Notes under the pieces: model-generated
The model's input: only the letters and a program-made list of their open reading frames with translations
Told to the model about the DNA's origin: nothing
Database searches by the model: none
Source: Arenicola marina
Taxonomy: Eukaryota > Annelida > Polychaeta > Arenicolidae
DNA length: 64,000 bases
Assembly: GCA_964019135.1 (NCBI GenBank)
Contig: OZ025257.1
Location: 27,016,352-27,080,351, forward strand
Reading direction: 5' to 3'
Made by a program: the position numbers and the translations under genes
Part shown: piece by piece, positions 56,989 through 64,000 of the stretch
Layout of the letters: each line of letters starts with the position of its first letter
How positions within the stretch are numbered: position 1 is the first letter of the stretch

Positions 56989-57922
56989 TTGTGGTACCCA
57001 CAATATTTACGATCAACCGATGGTCACAGTACATTCGTAAAAAATGATAACGACAGTATAAACCCATAACAATTACCCTTTAAGAAAAAAAAGCATATCA
57101 GGTAGTATACAAATGAATGTATATGTTCAGTGTTTAAACACAATTAACAGAATTTGAAAGTAATTACTAGTGTTAAAGACCCAATGAGAACCAAAACAAA
57201 AAGATAAGTAAGAGCAAATAAATATGACCTGTTGATTGTCTAAGATGTCTGTAACAAACCTTTTCAAACTTAACATGTGCGCCACGCGACATTCACTCCT
57301 GAATACTAAAATATGACGTCATGTACCGGACGCAAGTAAAATGGGTACACAGTGGTGGATGGGACATTTTACCCAGCGATTCTTGTTGCAACACCCAAGG
57401 AAAATGGTCCGGAAATAGGTAAACGGGAGCAAAATACATCTGGCTCTAGTTATTGATCTAGTTACATTCTTTGGAACTTCATCCAGTACAAAACTTCATA
57501 CTGGGGCCAACGGCTCCAATGCAAGAATGCTTAACATGTTGATAACAATATTAGTTTCTATTAATTGTCAAAATCAGAAAAATAAATGCACTGTTTTTCA
57601 AGTATATTTGAGTGGTATCCATACTCTCAAAGACTGACCATTGAATTCACAATAATGTGGCTCCTACAAGACAATTACAGTAAAATTAAGCTAATTACAG
57701 CAACAGCGATAAAATTTCACAAACGCTTCCCTGACAGTGAGGGGGGTACTTCTGGTGCTGGCAGCATAAATCTCCTTGACTGTTGTGTATGTGAACGATC
57801 TCAGGACACTAGCTAAAATGAAAGGAAATCTTCATGTTCACAGTAGATATAGAAATCAATATGAACACTTCTGAGTATCTAAGTTGGCCAGGTCACGTGG
57901 CACGAACCCTCTGACTATTTTG
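56989..57922. other. Unassigned sequence right of the 16-bp array
   Basis: The array ends inside a unit (GTGTATCTCA at 56979-56988) and changes to ordinary AT-rich sequence. A CRE-like TGACGTCA lies at about 57315. No gene recognised. Confidence 0.5.
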
Positions 57923-57975
57923 ATTTGATTGGGGATTAACAGCACTTTCAGCTTGTAAAGTTATATTGTGCCATA
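57923..57975 (+). repeat. Dispersed repeat D, copy 2
   Basis: TTTGATTGGGGATTAACAGC, CACTTTCAGCTTGTAA and TATATTGTGCCAT correspond to 21868-21930. Confidence 0.75.
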
Positions 57976-58120
57976 TCCATTATGGCATGGCTGCAGTTCG
58001 AGAGAATCCTTACCAGACCTGGTTACAGGAAAAACCTGTAACTGTAACCGTAAAAGATTAAAATAAGCCAACAACACTGGTTTGGAGCAACTTCAACTGA
58101 CAAATACTAAGACATTTAAA

Positions 58121-58370
58121 CTCCTGCGTTCATAATTCCCTCGTACGTTACGCCCGAAAATTACATTTTTGTCTTAGCCAAACCAGCTTGTTGTGGTAGT
58201 CCTCATGATTGACAAATCCTCTTCAATATCATTTTAGCACCTTCTTAATTCAGAAAATCCACTTCTTGTGTGACTACTTATGTATTTTGAACCCGATAAT
58301 CACTCGACAAATTTTCCACGCTAAGTCTAGTGGTGTAGCCTAAGTGGCGATTATGCATACGGCCCTAGGC
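58121..58370 (-). mobile_element. GTATTCATAATC-ended MITE, copy 2 (inverted)
   Basis: The reverse complement begins CCTAGGGCCGTATGCATAATC and shares CGCCACTTAGGCTACACC, TTGTCGAGTGATTATCGGG and ACACAAGAAGTGGA with copy 1 at 38882-39092. It is about 40 bp longer. The other end (GTTCATAATTCCCTCG on plus) is a decayed inverted repeat. Confidence 0.82.
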
Positions 58371-58944
58371 CGGTCATAAACATAAGCATGCATGGGACAT
58401 TATTACGGAACGCCATGAGATTCACGCCACTTCCAACATAACAACCTGCATGCGACGTTATGACTTTCTCCGCACTATAGAACTCGCCGTATACTTGTCC
58501 CCAACAGCGGATATTGGCTCTTTACTCTCTGAAACCTTGCAACCGGGTGGTGGTGGGGGGACCGAAAATGGCCGCGGCCGCGGGTTTCCACCAATGTTTT
58601 TACGACGGGAAGAGGGTGGGGGGAAAGGGGGGGGGTTGCTACACTGGCACCTCATATTGCCTTGATTTTGCTTGGAAAACGCCATTGTTCCTCCTCGATG
58701 GAAACAGTACTTAACATCCCCTTGCTTGATGGGTGGGGGGTGCATCTACAAAATATCTTAAACCTGCCTTTTAGAGTGCATGGTGAAGTTCGCAGGGAGG
58801 TTTAAACTACTCCCCCCCCCCCACCCCTCCCCCCGAGATTAGGCCCTGCGCCTATCATCGCTTACTACAATAAAGGATCCACCATTATCACATTTGGCTT
58901 TTGCCCTGAAACCAGATATAAATTGACGCATCAGCGCTAACGCT
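58371..58944. other. Unassigned sequence with G/C homopolymers
   Basis: G-rich at 58549-58637 and C-rich at 58813-58835. Opposed open frames at 58450-58745 reflect this composition. No gene recognised. Confidence 0.45.
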
Positions 58945-59035
58945 CACACAGACCCTCACACTAACCATCACACTAACCAACACACCAACCATCACACCGA
59001 CCCTCACATTAACCATCACACAAACCATCAGGCTA
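58945..59035 (+). repeat. ACCATCACACTA short minisatellite
   Basis: About seven degenerate 10-12-bp units (CTCACACTAACCATCACACT type) lie just before satellite S array 2. Confidence 0.8.
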
Positions 59036-59074
59036 GTGGTGTCCTCTAATCTTATTATTCCTTAACCATTACAG

Positions 59075-62000
59075 AGACCAGCGGTCAAGGCGACCAGGAC
59101 CTGGAACATGGCGGCGGGGGTAGGTCCTACATGGTATCATTTTAATATCAAGTCGTAAATAGAGCTCGTAAACCATTTAAGTGAGATATCTCCTGCAGTG
59201 AGAATATCATGTTGCAGTCTCAGATATACTGTGTGAACAATAAATTATACTGCAGTGGTTCAAATATATGCCACATAAAATGAATCTTCCTATCGGTTAC
59301 GAGCTTATAATAATAGTGTGATCCCCATAATGAGATAGCGAAGGAATATCTCTGTAAGAGTAATTGAATGACCTCTAATCTGCGTATTGCTGGTTTATCA
59401 TTACAGAGGCCAAAGGCGCGACCAGGACCTGGAACATTGCGTCGGGTGTAGGCCCTGCATGGGATCATTTTAATATCCAGTCGTAATTAGAGCTCGTAAA
59501 CCATTTTTAAGTGAGATATCTCTTGGCAGTGAGAATATCATGCTGCAGTCTCAGATATACTGTGTGAACAATAAATTATGCTGCAGTGTTTTAAGTATAT
59601 GCCACATCAAATGAATCCTGCTATCGGTTGCGAGCTTATAATAATAGTGTGATCCCCATAATGATATAGCGAAGGAATATCTCTGTAAGAGTAATTGAAT
59701 GACCTCTAATCTGCGTATTGCTGGTTTATCATTACAGAGGCCAAAGACGCGACCAGGACCTGGAACATTACGGCGGGGGTAGGCCCTGCATGGGATCATT
59801 TTAATATCAAGTCGTAAATAGAGCTCGTAAACCATTTTTAAGTGAGATATCTCTTGGCAGTGAGAATATCATGTTGCAGTCTCAGATATACTGTGTGAAC
59901 AATAAATTATGCTGCAGTGTTTTAAGTATATGCCACATCAAATGAATCCTGCTATCGGTTGCGAGCTTATAATAATAGTGTGATCCCCATAATGAGATAG
60001 TGAAGGAATATCTCTGTAAGACTAATTGAATGACCGCTAATCTGCGTATTGCTGGTTTATCATTACAGAGGCCAAAGACGCGACCAGGACCTGGAACATT
60101 ACGGCGGGGGTAGGCCCTGCATGGGATCATTTTATTATCAAGTCATAAATAGGGCTCGTAAACCATTTTTAAGTGAGATATATCCTGGCAGTAAGAACAT
60201 CATGCTGCAGTCTCAGACATGCTGTGTGAACAATAAATTACACTGCAGTGTTTTAAATACATACCACATCAAATGAATCCTGCTATCGTTTGCAAGCTAA
60301 CAATAATAGTGTGATCCCCATTATGAGATAGCGAAGGAATATCTCTGTAAGACTAATTGAATGACCTCTAATCTGCGTATTGCTGGTTTATCATTACAGA
60401 GGCCAAAGACGCGACCAGGACCTGGAACATTACGGCGGGGTAGGCCCTGCATGGGATCATTTTAATATCAAGTCATAAATAGGGCTCGTAAACCATTTTT
60501 AAGTGAGATATATCCTGGCAGTAAGAATATCATGCTGCAGTCTCAGATATACTGTGTGAACAATAAATTATACTGCAGTGGTTCAAATATATGCCACATA
60601 AAATGAATCTTCCTATCGGTTACGAGCTTATAATAATAGTGTGATCCCCATAATGAGATAGCGAAGGAATATCTCTGTAAGAGTAATTGAATGACCTCTA
60701 ATCTGTGTATTGCTGGTTTATCATTACAGCGGCCAAAGGCGCGACCAGTGCCTGGCACATTGCGTCGGGTGTAGGCCCTACATGGGATCATTTTAATATC
60801 CAGTCGTAATTAGAGCTCGTAAACCATTTTTAAGTGAGATATCTCCTGGCAGTGAGAATATCATGCTGCAGTCTCAGATAAGCTGTATGAAACAATAAAT
60901 TATACTGCAGTGTTTTAAGTATATGCCACATCAAATGAATCCTGCTATCGGTTGCGAGCTTATAATAATAGTGTGATCCCCATAATGAGATAGCGAAGGA
61001 ATATCTCTGTAAGAGTAATTGAATGACCTCTAATCTGCGTATTGCTGGTTTATCATTACAGAGGCCAAAGACGCGACCAGGACCTGGAACATTACGGCGG
61101 GGGTAGGCCCTGCATGAAATCATTTTAATATCAAGTCGTAAATAGAGCTCGTAAACCATTTTTAAGTGAGATATCTCTTGGCAGTGAGAATATCATGTTG
61201 CAGTCTCAGATATACTGTGTGAACAATAAATTATGCTGCAGTGTTTTAAGTATATGCCACATCAAATGAATCCTGCTATCGGTTGCGAGCTTATAATAAT
61301 AGTGTGATCCCCATAATGAGATAGTGAAGGAATATCTCTGTAAGACTAATTGAATGACCGCTAATCTGCGTATTGCTGGTTTATCATTACAGAGGCCAAA
61401 GACGCGACCAGGACCTGGAACATTACGGCGGGGTAGGCCCTGCATGGGATCATTTTAATATCAAGTCATAAATAGAGCTCGTAAACCATTTTTAAGTGAG
61501 ATATATCCCGGCAGTAAGAACATCATGCTGCAGTCTCAGACATGCTGTGTGAACAATAAATTACACTGCAGTGTTTTAAATACATACCACATCAAATGAA
61601 TCCTGCTATCGTTTGCAAGCTAACAATAATAGTGTGATCCCCATAATGAGATAGCGAAGGAATATCTCTGTAAGACTAATTGAATGACCTCTAATCTGCG
61701 CATTGCTGGTTTATCATCACAGCGGCCAAAGGCGCGACCAGGACCTGGAACATTGCGGCGGGGGTAGGCCCTGCATGGGATCATTTTAATATCAAGTCGT
61801 AAATAGAGCTCGTAAACCATTTTTAAGTGAGATATCTCTTGGCAGTGAGAATATCATGTTGCAGTCTCAGATTTACTATGTGAACAATAAATTGTACTGC
61901 AGTGTTTTAAGTATATGCCACATAAAATGAATCCTGCTATCGGTTGCGAGCTTATAATAATAGTGTGATCCCCATAATGAGATAGCGAAGGATGATCTCT

Positions 62001-64000
62001 GTAAGAGTAATTGAATGACCTCTAATCTGCGTATTGCTGGTTTATCATCACAGCGGCCAAATGCGCGACCAGTGCCTGGAACATTGCTTCGGGTGTAGGC
62101 CTTACATGAGATCATTTTAATATCCAGTCGTAATTAGAGCTCGTATACCGTTTTTAAGTGAGATATATCCTGGCACTGAGAATATCATGCTGCAGTCTCA
62201 GACATGCTATGTGAACAATAAATTACACTGCAGTGTTTTAAATATATGCCGCATAAAATGTAAAATGAGTCCTGCTATCGGTTGCGAGCTTATAATAATA
62301 GTGTGATCCCCATAATGTGATAGTGAAGGAATATCTCTGTAAGAGTAATTGAATGACTTCTAATCTGCGTATTGTTGGTTTATCATTACAGCGGCCAAAG
62401 GCGCGACCAGGACCTGGAACATTACGGCGGGGATAGGCCCTGCATGGGATTATTTTATTATAAAGTCGTAAATAGAGCTCGTAAACCATTTTTAAGTGAG
62501 ATATCTCCTGGCAGTAAGAATATCATGTTGCAATCTCAGATATACTATGTGAACAATAAATTATGCTGCAGTGTTTTAAATATATGCCACATAAAATGAA
62601 TCCTGCTATCGGTTGCGAGCTTATAATAATGGGGTGATCCCCATAATGACATAGCGAAGGAATATCTCTGTAATAGTAATTGAATGACCTCTAATCTGCG
62701 TATTGCTGGTTTATCATTACAGAGGCCAAAGACGCGACCAGTGCCTGGAACATTGCGTCGGGTGTAGGCCCTACATGGGATCATTTTAATATCCAGTCGT
62801 AAATAGAGCTCGTAAACCATTTAAGTGAGATATATCCTGGCAGTAAGAATATCATGCTGCAGTCTCAGATATGCTGTATGAAACAATAAATTATGCTGCA
62901 GTTTTTTACATATATGCCACATGAAATAAATCTTGCGATCGGTTGCGAGCTTATAATAATGGTGTGATCCCCATTATGAGATAGCGAAGGAATAAATCTG
63001 TAAGAGTAATTGAATGACCTCTAATCTGCGCATTGTTGGTTTATCATTACAGCGGCCAAAGGCGCGACCAGGACCTGGAACATTACGGCGAGGATAGGCC
63101 CTGCATGGGATTATTTTAATATCAAGTCGTAAATAGAGCTCGTAAACCATTTTTAAGTGCGATATATCCTGGCACTGAGAACATCATGTTGCAGTCTCAG
63201 ATATACTGTGTGAACAATAAATTACACTGCAGTGTTTTAAATACATACCACATCAATTGAATCCTGCTATCGTTTGCAAGCTAACAATAATAGTGTGATC
63301 CCCATTATGAGATAGCGAAGGAATATCTCTGTAAGAGTAATTGAATGACCTCTAATCTGCGTATTGTTGGTTTATCATTACAGCGGCCAAAGGCGCGACC
63401 AGGACCTGGAACATTACGGCGGGGATAGGCCCTGCATGGGATTATTTTATTATAAAGTCGTAAATAGAGCTCGTAAACCATTTTTAAGTGAGATATCTCC
63501 TGGCAGTGAGAATATCGTGTTGCAGTCTCAGATATACTGTGTGAACAATAAATTATACTGCAGTGTTTTACATATATGCCACATCAAATGAATCCTGCTA
63601 TCGGTTGCGAGCTTATAACAATGGTGTGATCCCCAAAACGGGATAGCGAAGGAATATCTCTGTAAGAGTAATTGAATGAACTCTAATCTGCGTATTGCTG
63701 GTTTATCATTACAGCGGCCAAAGACGCGACCAGTACCTGGAACATTGCGTTGGGTGTTGGCCCTGCATGGGATCATTTTAATATCCAGTCGTAAATAGAG
63801 CGCGTAAACCATTTTAAGTGAGATATATCCTGGCAGTGAGAATATCATGTTGCGATCTCAGATATGCTGTATGAAACAATAAATTATACGGCAGTTTTTT
63901 ACATATATGCCACATGAAATAAATCTTCCTATCGGTTGCGAGCTTATAATAATAGTGTGATCCCCATTATGAGATAGCGAAGGAATATCTCTGTAAGAGT
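59075..64000 (-). repeat. Satellite S, array 2 (331-bp units, continues past the window end)
   Basis: The marker GCGACCAG occurs 15 times, at 59090, 59418, 59749, 60080, 60411, 60741, 61073, 61404, 61734, 62064, 62403, 62734, 63064, 63395 and 63726. Spacings are 328-332 bp with one of 339. The reverse complement (CCAGGTCCTGGTCGC, TTTACGAGCTCTATTTACGA, GGGCCTACCCCCGCCGTAAT) is the same family as 17746-20549. A variant with TTGCGTCGGGTGTAGG recurs at 59418, 60741 and 62064, i.e. every 1323 bp (four units). Each unit contains one minus-strand frame of about 80-109 codons. Because 331 is not a multiple of three, frames do not continue between units, and I regard them as incidental. Confidence 0.95.

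Noticed and set aside
44333..57047. Very long open frames (up to 1281 codons) that could be read as giant repeat proteins
   Set aside because: They exist in all three forward frames at once because the 16-bp unit has no stop in any phase. There is no start context, domain or codon bias that favours one frame.
59700..59760. Splice-acceptor-like TTTATCATTACAG in each satellite S unit of array 2
   Set aside because: No matching donor or exon structure was found; chance within a repeated unit explains the recurrence.
59220..63848. One ~80-109-codon minus-strand frame per 331-bp satellite unit, with a similar peptide each time
   Set aside because: The unit length is not a multiple of three, the frames end within each unit, and differences do not favour synonymous sites by eye.

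Overview
This window looks like a gene-poor stretch of a large animal genome, most likely a marine invertebrate; the phylum cannot be fixed from the sequence alone. The grounds are a recognisable eukaryotic 28S rRNA fragment, tRNA-derived SINEs, decayed L1/Tx1-like and Jockey/CR1-like non-LTR retrotransposon ends, several MITE or foldback elements with terminal inverted repeats, and a very high load of mini- and macrosatellites. I found no intact protein-coding gene that I would defend. Most long open frames, including those of 500 to 1281 residues, are by-products of tandem repeats without stop codons.

Layout. 1-1031: 3' end of an L1/Tx1-like LINE ORF2, broken by stops and frameshifts. 1845-3530: a 66/63-bp minisatellite of 26 units, open on both strands. 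5027-5459 and 9400-9572: small CAGGGGCGG-ended (hAT-like) MITEs. 6770-7326: two adjacent minisatellites. 9250-10735: a GATCC-rich 19-20-bp minisatellite family that is also at 7171-7326 and 37855-38445. 12608-12886: an isolated 28S rRNA 3' fragment containing the sarcin-ricin loop. 14368-14502 and 16820-16962: two copies of one SINE family, the second splitting a TTAGGG-like tract. 15530-15691 and 17440-17745: a 48-bp minisatellite at two loci. 17746-20549: a satellite of about 210 bp with alternating A/B units, derived from a 331-bp unit that fills 59075-64000 in the opposite orientation. 20550-21506: a 29-bp minisatellite of 32 units.

22137-35185: a complex of nested repeats. Five modular units (four of about 2.4-2.5 kb, one of 1.0 kb) lie in tandem. 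They carry clusters of CRE-like (TGACGTCA) and nuclear-receptor-like (AGGTCA) sites and lie between inverted hairpin sequences. Two copies of a roughly 0.9-kb element flank them; one keeps perfect 38-bp terminal inverted repeats. 35200-44332: mixed MITEs, foldbacks, dispersed repeats, a complete tRNA-SINE, a LINE 3' end and a large palindrome.

44333-56988: the most striking feature, a 12.6-kb array of a 16-bp unit (GTGTATCTCTGGCCCC and variants). Landmark coordinates show that 791 units keep strict 16-bp phase, apart from five copies of a single 14-bp unit that mark higher-order blocks. The array starts at the 3' tail of a truncated SINE. 56989-59074 is mostly unassigned sequence with one MITE copy and small repeats. 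The window ends inside the 331-bp satellite.

The parts do not form a pathway. What links them is repeat biology: the same families recur at several loci here, arrays start or stop at transposon ends, and unit gain and loss is mostly by whole units. The best candidates for something new are the phase-locked 16-bp array, the modular 2.5-kb units with their binding-site clusters, and the inverted pair of related satellites.
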